Shown here: one piece after another, positions 9,878-19,001 of the stretch | Layout of the letters: the number at the start of each line of letters is the position of its first letter | Position numbering within the stretch: position 1 is the first letter of the stretch | Source: Galbitalea soli | GTDB taxonomy: Bacteria; Actinomycetota; Actinomycetes; Actinomycetales; Microbacteriaceae | DNA length: 64,000 nt | Assembly: GCF_010686725.1 (NCBI RefSeq) | Contig: NZ_JAAGWZ010000001.1 | Coordinates: forward strand, 310,001 to 374,000 | Direction: 5' to 3' | Notes under the pieces: model-generated | Seen by the model: the letters and a program-made list of their open reading frames with translations, nothing else | Databases searched by the model: none | What the model was told of the DNA's origin: nothing | Program-made: the position numbers and the translations under genes

Positions 9878-10448
9878 TTCCGCGACGAAGGCCAGTACGC
9901 GAGCCCTGAGCAGTCGGGTCCTCGCCGTACTGGCCATCGTCGCGCTAGGCGTCTACGCGCTTGATCAGGGCGCAAAATACCTGATCGTGAGCTCGCTCGC
10001 GCCCGACCAGCAAGTGAGTGTGATAGGGCAGGTTCTCACCTTCCACTTCGTCAAGAACTCGGGAGCCGCGTTCTCGCTCGGCTCGGGAATGACCTGGATC
10101 TTCTCGATCGTCGCGACAGCCGTCGCGGTCTTCATCGTGATCTACGCGCGCCGCATCCACTCCTTCGGCTGGGGGATCCTGTTCGGGATGCTGCTCGGGG
10201 GCACGCTCGGCAATCTCACCGACCGGCTCTTCCGCGAACCGAGTTTTGGACAGGGTCACGTCGTCGACTTCATCCAGGTGATCGGCTTCCCTGCCATCTT
10301 CAACATCGCGGACAGCGCGATCGTGTGCGCGATGGGGCTGTTCATCATCCTGACCATTCGTGGTGTCGGACTCGACGGACTTCGTGCCCAGCAGCGGGCG
10401 GCCCTCGAGAGCTCCGCGTCGTCGCCGAACGACACGACAGCGCCCTGA
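9864..10448 (+). CDS. lspA: Lipoprotein signal peptidase LspA
   Basis: Membrane aspartyl protease (signal peptidase II) that removes the signal peptide from prolipoproteins. 194 residues with four predicted membrane helices. Family motifs are [21 protein letters not shown], and the two catalytic-aspartate boxes [11 protein letters not shown] and FNIADSAI. The start is probably TTG, overlapping the end of divIVA by 14 bases; an in-frame start slightly downstream cannot be excluded. Its substrates in this window include the lipobox proteins CtaC and the FKBP lipoprotein, and Lnt is also encoded here. Confidence 0.93.
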   Translation: MPATDSATKASTRALSSRVLAVLAIVALGVYALDQGAKYLIVSSLAPDQQVSVIGQVLTFHFVKNSGAAFSLGSGMTWIFSIVATAVAVFIVIYARRIHSFGWGILFGMLLGGTLGNLTDRLFREPSFGQGHVVDFIQVIGFPAIFNIADSAIVCAMGLFIILTIRGVGLDGLRAQQRAALESSASSPNDTTAP

Positions 10449-11368
10449 TGGAGACGCGCAGCCTTCCCGTGCCCGACGGGCTCGCGGGGCAGCGCGTCGA
10501 TGCGGCGCTGGCGAAGCTCCTCGGCTTCTCGCGCAGTTTTGCCGCCGAGGTCATCGAGGCGGGAGGCGTGACCGCCGACGGCCGTGCTCTCGATAAATCG
10601 GACCGGCTGGCGGCCGGAGCCTGGCTCGAGGTGAGCTGGGTGGACCGTCAGGCGCCCGCGATCATCCCCGTGGATGTGCCCGAGCTGGGCATCGTCTACC
10701 ACGATGACGATCTGGTCGTGATCGACAAGCCGGTCGGCGTCGCCGCTCATCCCTCGGTGGGCTGGGAGGGGCCGACCGTGCTCGGCGCCCTCGCCGGTGG
10801 GGGGTTCCGCATCTCCACCTCGGGCGCTGCGGAGCGCGCGGGAATCGTCCACCGCCTGGACGCGGGCACGAGCGGACTCATGGTGGTGGCCAGCAGCGAG
10901 CGCGCGTACACCGAGCTCAAGCGCCAGTTCCACGACCGGGAGGTCGAGAAGATCTACCACGCGGTCGTGCAGGGTCACCCGGATCCGCTGCGGGGCACCA
11001 TCGACGCGCCGATCGGTCGGCACCCCGGCGCATCCTGGAAGTTCGCGGTCACCGCCGACGGCAAGCACTCGGTGACCCACTACGAGACGATCGAGGCGTT
11101 CCGTGCCGCCTCGCTTCTCGAGATCCACCTCGAGACCGGTCGCACTCACCAGATCCGCGTGCATATGGCGGCCCAGCGGCACCCCTGCGTCGGCGATTCG
11201 ATGTACGGCGCCGATCCCACCCTCAGCGCACGACTCGGCCTCCACCGCCAGTGGTTGCACGCGATGAGACTCGGATTCCGTCATCCCGCCACGCACGAGT
11301 GGGTCGAGTTCTCGAGCAGCTACCCGGCCGACCTGCAACACGCGCTGGACGTCCTCCGAGAGGGTTGA
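10448..11368 (+). CDS. rluD: Ribosomal large subunit pseudouridine synthase, RluA/RluD family
   Basis: Pseudouridine synthase expected to modify 23S rRNA. 306 residues. An N-terminal S4 RNA-binding domain ([17 protein letters not shown] onward) is followed by the catalytic domain with the diagnostic [14 protein letters not shown], whose Asp is the nucleophile, and the later [10 protein letters not shown] motif. I trimmed an upstream in-frame extension because this ATG shares a base with the lspA stop (TGATG) and directly precedes the S4 domain. The lspA-rluD pair is common in many bacteria. Exact rRNA positions cannot be told from sequence. Confidence 0.93.
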   Translation: METRSLPVPDGLAGQRVDAALAKLLGFSRSFAAEVIEAGGVTADGRALDKSDRLAAGAWLEVSWVDRQAPAIIPVDVPELGIVYHDDDLVVIDKPVGVAAHPSVGWEGPTVLGALAGGGFRISTSGAAERAGIVHRLDAGTSGLMVVASSERAYTELKRQFHDREVEKIYHAVVQGHPDPLRGTIDAPIGRHPGASWKFAVTADGKHSVTHYETIEAFRAASLLEIHLETGRTHQIRVHMAAQRHPCVGDSMYGADPTLSARLGLHRQWLHAMRLGFRHPATHEWVEFSSSYPADLQHALDVLREG

Positions 11369-11412
11369 GACGGGCTTAAGCTAAGACACACCCTCGGCTA
11401 GTCGGAGAAGTT

Positions 11413-14400
11413 TTGCCCCCCAGCAACGATTCATTCGTGCACCTTCACGTGCATAGCGAGTACTCGATGCTCGACGGCGCGGCGCGCGTGGCGCCCCTCA
11501 TGGCCGCGGCTGCCGAGCAGGGGATGCCCGCCATCGCGATGACCGACCACGGCAACATGTTCGGAGCCTACGACTTCTGGAAGCAGGCGACCGCGGCCGG
11601 TCTCAAGCCCATCATCGGCACCGAGGCCTACATCACGCCGGGCACGGCCCGTCAGGACAAGACGCGGATCCGCTGGGGTTCGAGCACCCAGAGCGGCGAC
11701 GACGTCGGCGGTTCCGGCGCGTACACGCACATGACCCTGCTGTCGGAGAACAACGAGGGGATGCACAATCTCTTCAAGCTCTCCTCACTCGCGTCCATCG
11801 AGGGCTTCTATTTCAAGCCGCGCATGGACCGCGAACTCCTCAGCCGGTATTCGAAGGGCATCATCGCCACGACCGGCTGCGTCGGTGGCGAGGTGCAGAC
11901 GCGACTCCGCCTCGGTCAGTACGACGAGGCGCTCAAGGCCGCCGCCGAGTTCCGCGACATCTTCGGTGAGGGCAACTTCTTCGCCGAGGTCATGGACCAC
12001 GGCATCGACATCGAGCGCCGCACGATGAACGACCTCCTGCGCCTGGCGAAGGAGTTGAAGCTGCCTCTCGTCGCGAGCAATGACCTGCACTACACGCACG
12101 CGCACGACGCCACCGCGCACGCCGCACTCCTCTGCGTGCAGTCGGCCTCGACGCTCGACGATCCCAACCGTTTCAAGTTCGATTCGAACGAGTTCTACTT
12201 GAAGACCGCTGCCCAGATGCGGCACATGTTCCGCGATCATCCGGAGGCCTGCGACAACACCCTGCTCATCGCCGAGCGCTGCGATGTCAACTTCGAGCAC
12301 CGCGATCTCATGCCGCGCTTCCCGGTGCCCGAGGGCGAGACCGAGGCGAGCTGGTTCGAGAAGGAGGTGCACGCCGGCATGCTCCGCAGGTTCGCGGGGT
12401 CTCCCTCTCCCGAGCACCTCGCGCAGGCCCAGTACGAGATCGATGTCATCAAGCAGATGGGCTTCCCGGGGTACTTCCTCGTCGTGGCCGACTTCATCCA
12501 GTGGGCGAAGAGCCAGGGCATCCGGGTCGGACCGGGGCGCGGATCGGCCGCAGGATCGATGGCGTCGTACGCGATGGGAATCACCGAACTCGACCCGCTC
12601 GCCCACGGACTCATCTTCGAGCGCTTCCTCAACCCCGAGCGCGTCTCCATGCCCGACGTCGATGTCGACTTCGACGACCGCCGCCGTCCCGAGGTCATCC
12701 GCTACGTGACCGACAAGTACGGAGACGACCGGGTCGCCCAGATCGTCACCTACGGAACGATCAAGGCCAAGCAGGCGCTGAAGGACAGCGCGCGAGTGCT
12801 GGGCATGCCCTTCTCGGTGGGGGAGAAGCTCACCAAGGCGATGCCGCCGGCCATCATGGGCAAAGACATCTCGCTGGCCGACATCCTCGACAAGGATGCC
12901 CCCCGCTACAAGGAGGCGGCGGACTTCCGTGCCGTGCTCGAGACCGATCAGGAGGCCGCGAAGGTCTTCGAGACCGCTCAGGGCATCGAGAACCTGAAGC
13001 GCCAGTGGGGCGTGCACGCGGCCGGTGTCGTCATGTCGGCCGAGCCCCTGCTCGAGGTGCTCCCCATCATGAAGCGCGAGGACGACGGCGCGATCATCAC
13101 CCAGTTCGACCAGCCGCCGCTGGAGTCCCTGGGACTCATCAAGATGGACTTCCTCGGGTTGCGCAACCTGACCATCATCGAAGACGCGCTGCGGATGATC
13201 GAGAAGAACACCGGGTCGAAGCTCGTCATCGAGGATCTCGACCTCGACGCCGACCAGAAGACCTACGACCTGCTCGCCCGGGGCGACACCCTCGGCGTCT
13301 TCCAGCTCGATGGCGGCCCGATGCGCGCGCTGCTGCGCCAGTTGAAGCCCACCAACTTCGAGGACATCTCGGCGGTGATCGCGCTGTACCGCCCGGGGCC
13401 TATGGGGATGAACTCGCACACCAACTACGCGCTCCGCAAGAACGGCCTGCAGGCGATCGAGGCCATTCACCCGGAGCTCGAAGAGCCGCTGCGCGACAGT
13501 CTCGAGGTGACCTACGGCCTGATCGTCTACCAGGAGCAGGTGATGTCGGTCGCCCAGAAGGTGGCGGGCTTCACCCTCGGTCAGGCCGACGTTCTGCGCC
13601 GGGCGATGGGCAAGAAGAAGAAGTCGGAGCTCGACAAGCAGTTCGCCGACTTCGAGGCCGGGATGCTCGGCAACGGCTACAGCGCGGGCGCGGTCAAGGT
13701 GCTCTGGGACACCCTGATGCCCTTCGCCGACTACGCCTTCAACAAGGCGCACAGCGCGGGCTACGGCGTACTGAGCTACTGGACCGCCTACCTCAAGGCG
13801 AACTACCCCGCCGAGTACATGGCGGCCCTTCTGACGAGCGTCGGAGACTCCAAGGACAAGCTCGGGATGTACCTCAACGAGTGTCGTCGAATGGGGATCA
13901 AGGTACTCGCCCCCGACGTCAACGAGTCATTCGCCGACTTCACGGCCGTCGGCGGCGACATCCGTTTCGGTCTCGGGGCGGTGCGGAACGTCGGATTCAA
14001 CGTCGTGGAGGGCATCCGTCTGGCGCGCGAGGAGAAGGGGCGCTTCGAGACCTTCCACGACTTCCTCGCGAAGGTGCCGATCCCGGTGGCCAACAAGAGG
14101 ACGGTCGAATCGCTCATCAAGGCCGGGGCCTTCGACTCACTCGGCAATACCCGGCGTGCGCTCCTGGAGATCCACGAGGACGCCGTCGAGGGGGCTGTGG
14201 CGGTCAAGCGCAATGAGGCGAACGGGCAGGTCGGCTTCGACTTCGACAGCCTCTGGGACGAACCCCAGGCGGAGTCGAAGGTGCCCGACCGACCGGAGTG
14301 GTCGAAGCGCGACAAACTCGCGTTCGAGCGCGAGATGCTCGGCCTCTACGTCTCCGACCACCCGCTCGCCGGCCTCGAGGCGCAACTCGCGAAGCACGCG

Positions 14401-14934
14401 AGCAACTCGATCACCGAGATCCTCGCGGGGGAGGTGGCGAAGGACGGCGACACGGTGTCGATCGCGGGCCTGCTCACGAGCGTGCAGCACCGGACCGCCC
14501 GCAACTCGGGCAATCAGTACGGCATGGTGGTCGTGGAGGACTTCGGCGCCGAGATGACCGTGATGTTCATGGGCAAGACCTATCAGGAGTTCGCTCCGGC
14601 GCTCGCGAATGACTCGATTGTGGTCATCCGTGGCCGGGTGAGCGTGCGAGACGACGGCATGAACCTGCACGCCATCAGCATGTTCACCCCCGACGTCGGT
14701 CCGGGTCTGGGCTCGGGTCCGCTGGTCATCTCCGTGCCGGAATTCCGCGCGACGACCGAGATCGTGGGCGCGCTGAGCGACGTTCTCATCCGGCACTCGG
14801 GGGAGAACGAGGTGCGTCTCAAGCTCATCAAGGGCGAGACCGCCCGTATGTTCGAGATCCCCTACCCGGTGACCGTCTCGGCCGACCTCTACGGCGAGCT
14901 CAAGACCCTTCTCGGGCCGAGCTGTCTGGGCTGA
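11413..14934 (+). CDS. dnaE: Replicative DNA polymerase III alpha subunit
   Basis: Catalytic C-family polymerase of the replisome. 1173 residues, typical of DnaE1. The N-terminal PHP domain (FVHLHVHSEYSMLDGAARV, then MTDHGNMFGAYDFW) is intact with its metal-binding His residues and probably gives proofreading, as in mycobacterial DnaE1. The catalytic Asp residues are in MPDVDVDFDDRRR near residue 418, followed by GVHAAGVVMS and the helix-hairpin-helix region. An OB fold lies near residue 1015 (VSIAGLLTSVQHRT). The start is TTG preceded by GGAGAAG. Confidence 0.97.
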   Translation: MPPSNDSFVHLHVHSEYSMLDGAARVAPLMAAAAEQGMPAIAMTDHGNMFGAYDFWKQATAAGLKPIIGTEAYITPGTARQDKTRIRWGSSTQSGDDVGGSGAYTHMTLLSENNEGMHNLFKLSSLASIEGFYFKPRMDRELLSRYSKGIIATTGCVGGEVQTRLRLGQYDEALKAAAEFRDIFGEGNFFAEVMDHGIDIERRTMNDLLRLAKELKLPLVASNDLHYTHAHDATAHAALLCVQSASTLDDPNRFKFDSNEFYLKTAAQMRHMFRDHPEACDNTLLIAERCDVNFEHRDLMPRFPVPEGETEASWFEKEVHAGMLRRFAGSPSPEHLAQAQYEIDVIKQMGFPGYFLVVADFIQWAKSQGIRVGPGRGSAAGSMASYAMGITELDPLAHGLIFERFLNPERVSMPDVDVDFDDRRRPEVIRYVTDKYGDDRVAQIVTYGTIKAKQALKDSARVLGMPFSVGEKLTKAMPPAIMGKDISLADILDKDAPRYKEAADFRAVLETDQEAAKVFETAQGIENLKRQWGVHAAGVVMSAEPLLEVLPIMKREDDGAIITQFDQPPLESLGLIKMDFLGLRNLTIIEDALRMIEKNTGSKLVIEDLDLDADQKTYDLLARGDTLGVFQLDGGPMRALLRQLKPTNFEDISAVIALYRPGPMGMNSHTNYALRKNGLQAIEAIHPELEEPLRDSLEVTYGLIVYQEQVMSVAQKVAGFTLGQADVLRRAMGKKKKSELDKQFADFEAGMLGNGYSAGAVKVLWDTLMPFADYAFNKAHSAGYGVLSYWTAYLKANYPAEYMAALLTSVGDSKDKLGMYLNECRRMGIKVLAPDVNESFADFTAVGGDIRFGLGAVRNVGFNVVEGIRLAREEKGRFETFHDFLAKVPIPVANKRTVESLIKAGAFDSLGNTRRALLEIHEDAVEGAVAVKRNEANGQVGFDFDSLWDEPQAESKVPDRPEWSKRDKLAFEREMLGLYVSDHPLAGLEAQLAKHASNSITEILAGEVAKDGDTVSIAGLLTSVQHRTARNSGNQYGMVVVEDFGAEMTVMFMGKTYQEFAPALANDSIVVIRGRVSVRDDGMNLHAISMFTPDVGPGLGSGPLVISVPEFRATTEIVGALSDVLIRHSGENEVRLKLIKGETARMFEIPYPVTVSADLYGELKTLLGPSCLG

Positions 14935-14941
14935 CTCGTCG

Positions 14942-15466
14942 TCAGACGGTGTCGCCGGGGGTGCGGTAGCTGCGCTCGTGATACAGGAGCGCCTCGTCCT
15001 CGGGCCCGAGTGCGCCCGTCTCGATCTGCACGACGATGACCGCGTTGTGGTGCACGGGGTGCACCTCGACGATGCGGCCGACCATCCACGCCGTCACGCC
15101 ATCGAGAAGGGGGAGTCCGTGCGGACCAGGGTGCCAGTGGTCGCCCTCGAAGCGCACCGAGTGATCGGCGGCGAGCTTCTCTGCGACGTGGCGGGTGCGG
15201 GGACCGAGCATGTGGATGATCACCCGATTGCCCACCGTCATCGCGGGCCACGCGCTCGCCACCTGCGCCATGTTGAAGGTCGCAAGCGGGGGAACGGCCG
15301 ACAGCGAGGCGAGTGAGGTCGCGGTGAACCCGACCGGCCGGCCCTCCGGGTCGAGTGAGGTGATCCCGGCGACGCCCGCGGCGTGGCGGCGGAACGCCTG
15401 TTTGAAGGCGTCCAGATCGTCGACGGCGAAGGGGATCTGCTCGGGGGCGGGGGTTGTCTCATCCAT
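14942..15466 (-). CDS. Flavin reductase-like, FMN-binding split-barrel protein
   Basis: Member of the flavin reductase (DIM6/NTAB, HpaC-like) family: small FMN/FAD reductases that often feed reduced flavin to a monooxygenase. 174 residues. Visible family features are the N-terminal helix AFKQAFRRHAAGVAGIT, the flavin-binding GFTATSLASLSAVPPLATF, and the C-terminal segment VVQIETGALGPEDEALLYHERSYR. No partner monooxygenase is adjacent, so its substrate is unknown. It is convergent with dnaE (7 bases between the stops) and divergent from hisD, with a 61-base shared promoter region. Confidence 0.85.
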   Translation of the reverse strand: MDETTPAPEQIPFAVDDLDAFKQAFRRHAAGVAGITSLDPEGRPVGFTATSLASLSAVPPLATFNMAQVASAWPAMTVGNRVIIHMLGPRTRHVAEKLAADHSVRFEGDHWHPGPHGLPLLDGVTAWMVGRIVEVHPVHHNAVIVVQIETGALGPEDEALLYHERSYRTPGDTV

Positions 15467-15527
15467 ACGTAGTAATCAATTCTGGTCGGCCACCGTCTAT
15501 TCCGCCACGCAATAGCATTGTGACGAC

Positions 15528-16835
15528 ATGATGCACACGATCGATCTTCGCGACCAGACGCCCACGAGAGCCGAACTGGCGGCGCTCGTCCCACGGGCCG
15601 CGACCGACGTCGCGACCGCCACTGGGATCGCCGGCGACCTCATCGCGGAGGTACGGGCGGGGGGCGCGGGTGCGCTCCTCGATCAGGCCGAGCGGCTCGA
15701 CGGGGTGCGGCCCGCACGCGTTCGCGTCGCCTCCGATGAGATCCGGGCCGCCGTCTCGGCCCTCGACCCCGTCGTGCGCGAGGCGCTCGACGAGGCGATC
15801 GTGCGCGTGCGGGCGGCTACCACCGCTCAGGTGCACGAGCCTGTGCTCACGACTCTTGCACGCGGCGCGGAGGTGATCCAGCGCTGGCAGCCGATGAGTC
15901 GTGTCGGCTTCTACGTGCCCGGCGGCAAGGCCGTCTACCCGTCGAGCGTGGTCATGAACGTCGTGCCCGCCCAGGTCGCGGGAGTCGGATCGGTCGCCCT
16001 GGCCTCGCCGCCGCAGAAGGCCTTCGGCGGATCCGTTCACCCCACCATCCTCGCGGCGGCCGGCCTGCTCGGCGTCGACGAGGTGTACGCGATGGGCGGT
16101 GCTGGGGCCATCGGCGCGCTCGCCTACGGCGTCGCGGACCTCGGCCTCGACCCGGTCGACCTCATCACCGGGCCGGGCAACGTGTTCGTCGCCTCCGCCA
16201 AACGTCTCGTCCGCGGCGTCACCGGAATCGACTCGGAGGCGGGTCCGACCGAGATCGTGGTCATCGCCGACTCGAGCGCGGATCCCGCGATCGTCGCTGC
16301 CGACCTCGTCAGTCAGGCCGAGCACGATGAGCTGGCGGCGGCAGTCCTCGTGACCGATTCTGTGCCCCTCGCCGACGCCGTCCGCGACGAACTCGACCGG
16401 CTGGCCGCCAGCACGCACCACTCCGCGCGCGTCGTGGAGGCACTCTCCGGTCAGCAATCCGCCATCGTGCTGGTCTCCGATCTGACCGCGGCAGCCGCCT
16501 TCGCCAACGCGTACGGCGCCGAGCACCTCGAGATCCAGACGGTCGACCCGGATGCCCTCCTCCCGTTGATCGAGAACGCGGGCGCCATCTTCCTCGGCCG
16601 TTTCTCGCCCGTCAGCCTCGGCGACTACCTCGCCGGCTCCAACCACGTGCTCCCCACCGGTGGGCAGTCGCGGTTCTCCTCGGGGCTCGGGGCGTACACC
16701 TTCCTCAGACCGCAGCAGGTCATCCGCTACGACCGGGATGCCCTCCACGACGTGAGCGCGAAGATCGTCGCCCTCTCGCGCGCCGAGGATCTGCCAGCCC
16801 ACGGCGACGCGGTGACCGCGAGGTTCAACGGCTAG
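15528..16835 (+). CDS. hisD: Histidinol dehydrogenase
   Basis: Zinc enzyme that catalyses the last two NAD-dependent oxidations of histidine synthesis, histidinol to histidine. 435 residues, full length. Motifs are VGFYVPGGKAVYPSSVVMN, the GPGNVFVASAKR nucleotide region, DSEAGPTEIVVIAD, the catalytic and metal-binding SQAEHDELAAAVLVTD, and the signature NHVLPTGGQSRFSSGLG. Two adjacent ATG codons could start it. No other his gene is nearby within the window; nrdR follows 18 bases later and could be co-transcribed. Confidence 0.96.
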   Translation: MMHTIDLRDQTPTRAELAALVPRAATDVATATGIAGDLIAEVRAGGAGALLDQAERLDGVRPARVRVASDEIRAAVSALDPVVREALDEAIVRVRAATTAQVHEPVLTTLARGAEVIQRWQPMSRVGFYVPGGKAVYPSSVVMNVVPAQVAGVGSVALASPPQKAFGGSVHPTILAAAGLLGVDEVYAMGGAGAIGALAYGVADLGLDPVDLITGPGNVFVASAKRLVRGVTGIDSEAGPTEIVVIADSSADPAIVAADLVSQAEHDELAAAVLVTDSVPLADAVRDELDRLAASTHHSARVVEALSGQQSAIVLVSDLTAAAAFANAYGAEHLEIQTVDPDALLPLIENAGAIFLGRFSPVSLGDYLAGSNHVLPTGGQSRFSSGLGAYTFLRPQQVIRYDRDALHDVSAKIVALSRAEDLPAHGDAVTARFNG

Positions 16836-16853
16836 GCGTATCCTGACAGCACC

Positions 16854-17351
16854 ATGTTCTGCCCTTTCTGCCGCCACCCCGACAGCCGGGTCATCGACTC
16901 CAGGACGAGCGATGACGGACTGTCGATCCGGCGTCGGCGACAGTGCCCCGAGTGCGGGCGGCGGTTCAGCACGACCGAGACGGCGAGCCTGACCGTCATC
17001 AAGCGCAACGGCGTCGTGGAGTTGTTCAGCCGCGAGAAGATCGTGAGCGGCGTACGCAAGGCGTGTCAGGGTCGCCCCGTGACCGACACCGACCTCGCGG
17101 TTCTCGCCCAGCGCGTCGAGGAGACGATTCGCGCGACCGGCGCCTCGCAGATCGAGGCCAACGACATCGGCCTAGCGATCCTCGCGCCGCTTCGCGAGCT
17201 CGACGAGGTGGCGTACCTGCGTTTCGCCAGCGTCTACCAGGCGTTCGAGTCCCTCGAGGACTTCGAGGCCGCGATCGCCCTGCTGCGGGTGGAGCACGGG
17301 GGAGAGAACGAGAAGGAGTCGGCGTCCGTCGACGACCAGCGCAGCCGCTAA
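16854..17351 (+). CDS. nrdR: Ribonucleotide reductase repressor NrdR
   Basis: Transcriptional repressor of ribonucleotide reductase genes that senses ATP/dATP. 165 residues. The N-terminal zinc ribbon has MFCPFC and the second pair [13 protein letters not shown], and the ATP-cone domain starts at [21 protein letters not shown]. The C-terminal tail is acidic and polar. In many actinobacteria nrdR lies beside nrdJ or lexA; here it is between hisD and pyrD, and no reductase gene is in the window. Confidence 0.95.
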   Translation: MFCPFCRHPDSRVIDSRTSDDGLSIRRRRQCPECGRRFSTTETASLTVIKRNGVVELFSREKIVSGVRKACQGRPVTDTDLAVLAQRVEETIRATGASQIEANDIGLAILAPLRELDEVAYLRFASVYQAFESLEDFEAAIALLRVEHGGENEKESASVDDQRSR

Positions 17352-17363
17352 CCTGAACACGGC

Positions 17364-18395
17364 ATGTATCGCGCTCTGTTCACCCTCGTCCTGTCGCGGC
17401 TCGATCCCGAGCGGGCGCACCACCTCGCGTTCGATGTGATCCGGGCGCTGCCGGCACTCGGCATCGGATCGCTCGTGCGCCGCGTCACCCGGCCCGATCC
17501 CTCCCTCGCCGTCGAGGCGCTGGGCCTGCGATTCGATTCGCCGTTCGGCGTGGCGGCGGGCTTCGACAAAGAGGGCATCGCCATCCTCGGCCTCGGTCAG
17601 CTGGGGTTCGGTCACGTGGAGATCGGCACGATCACCGCGATCCCGCAGCCCGGAAATCCGAAGCCCCGCCTGTTCCGACTCATTCCCGACCGCGCGGTCA
17701 TCAACCGGATGGGCTTCAACAACTCCGGTGCCGACGCGGCGGCAACCCGCTTGCGTACGATCGTGACGCGACGGCACCGGCCCGTCATCGGCGTCAACAT
17801 CGGCAAGAGCAGGGTCGTCGAGGTGGATGACGCGGTCGCCGACTACCTCGTCAGCACGCGACTGCTCGCGCCTCTCGCCGACTACCTCGTGGTCAACGTG
17901 AGTTCCCCGAACACCCCGGGCCTGCGCGGACTCCAGGAGATCGAGCGGCTCGAACCGTTGCTCACCGCGGTGCGCGACGCGGCGGAGGGCACTCCCGTGC
18001 TCGTGAAAATCGCGCCCGATCTGAGCGACGACGAGGCGACCGCCATCGCCCGGCTCGCAGTCCGTCTCGGGCTGGGCGGAATCATCGCGACCAACACCAC
18101 GCTCTCGCGTTCTGGCCTGCGCACACCGCGGTCCGTCGTCGAGGCAGCGGGAGCGGGCGGGCTCTCAGGAGCACCGCTCGCGGCACGGTCACTCGAGGTT
18201 CTGCGCGTCGTCCGGTCGGCCGTTCCCGATGACTTCTGCGTCATCTCGGTGGGTGGCGTCGAGACGGCGGATGATGTTGCCGAGCGATTGGCGGCGGGCG
18301 CGACGCTCGTCCAGGGCTACACGGCGTTCCTCTACCGCGGACCGCTGTGGGCGCGGCAGATCAACCGCGGTCTGGCCGCGCGTCAGCGGGGGTAG
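17364..18395 (+). CDS. pyrD: Dihydroorotate dehydrogenase (quinone), class 2
   Basis: Membrane-associated FMN enzyme that oxidises dihydroorotate to orotate in pyrimidine synthesis and passes electrons to the quinone pool. 343 residues. The N-terminal amphipathic helix MYRALFTLVLSRLDPERAHH is the class 2 membrane/quinone element. GVAAGFDKEG, NRMGFNNSGAD, the catalytic-serine segment VVNVSSPNTPGLRGL, ATNTTLSRSG and the FMN-phosphate VISVGGVETADD follow. It begins 12 bases after nrdR and overlaps the convergent DUF3043 gene by 13 bases. Confidence 0.95.
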   Translation: MYRALFTLVLSRLDPERAHHLAFDVIRALPALGIGSLVRRVTRPDPSLAVEALGLRFDSPFGVAAGFDKEGIAILGLGQLGFGHVEIGTITAIPQPGNPKPRLFRLIPDRAVINRMGFNNSGADAAATRLRTIVTRRHRPVIGVNIGKSRVVEVDDAVADYLVSTRLLAPLADYLVVNVSSPNTPGLRGLQEIERLEPLLTAVRDAAEGTPVLVKIAPDLSDDEATAIARLAVRLGLGGIIATNTTLSRSGLRTPRSVVEAAGAGGLSGAPLAARSLEVLRVVRSAVPDDFCVISVGGVETADDVAERLAAGATLVQGYTAFLYRGPLWARQINRGLAARQRG

Positions 18396-18961
18396 GCGCC
18401 GCGCTTGACCTGCGGTTTCGGCAGTCGCAGTCGTCGGAACTGGATCGCCCGCATCGCCGCGTAGAGGCGGATGCGTTCCACGTTCGCCGCACCGAACTTC
18501 TCGGCGAGGCGTCGGTTCAGGATGAAGCCGAGTACGACGACGTCGATCGCGACGAGGGCGAAGAAGGAGTAGATCGCGATCTCGATGATGACGGTCATGC
18601 TCGTGATGGTGACGAGGCTGGCGATGAAGAGGAGTCCGACAACGGGGATCATGAGCTCCCCGATACTGAATCGCGCATCGACATAGTCGCGCACGTAGCG
18701 TTTCTGGGGTCCACGGTCCTTCGCGGGGAGGTATCGCTCCTCGCCGTTGGTCATGCCGATGCGGGCGCGTTCACGCGCTGCCTGCTCCGCGGAGCGCGCG
18801 GCCTTGCGTGAGGCGGCGTCCCGCCCGGCGACGAGAGGACGCTTGCGAGCTGCCTCGCGCTCTTTGCGGCTCGGGGTGGCGCGGCCCTTCGGGGCGACGG
18901 GGTTCTTTCCAAGCTCGTCGGCGATCGCGTCGTCGGTGTTGCTCGCTGGTGTCTTGGCCAC
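18383..18961 (-). CDS. DUF3043-family membrane protein
   Basis: Actinobacterial protein of unknown function resembling the DUF3043 family. 192 residues from the GTG start (VAKTPASNTDD), chosen because GAGGAC lies just upstream; a longer frame reaches back into the divergent peptidase promoter. The N-terminal third is strongly basic (KGRATPSRKEREAARKRP), followed by YLPAKDRGPQKRYVRDYVDAR, then two hydrophobic segments (ELMIPVVGLLFIASLVTI and IEIAIYSFFALVAIDVVVLG) and a basic tail. It is often found near cytochrome oxidase genes, as here, but no function is proven. Confidence 0.8.
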   Translation of the reverse strand: MAKTPASNTDDAIADELGKNPVAPKGRATPSRKEREAARKRPLVAGRDAASRKAARSAEQAARERARIGMTNGEERYLPAKDRGPQKRYVRDYVDARFSIGELMIPVVGLLFIASLVTITSMTVIIEIAIYSFFALVAIDVVVLGFILNRRLAEKFGAANVERIRLYAAMRAIQFRRLRLPKPQVKRGAYPR

Positions 18962-19001
18962 GATCAGTCCTCGTTGTTGGTGTCGCCTTAAGATTACCGT
19001 C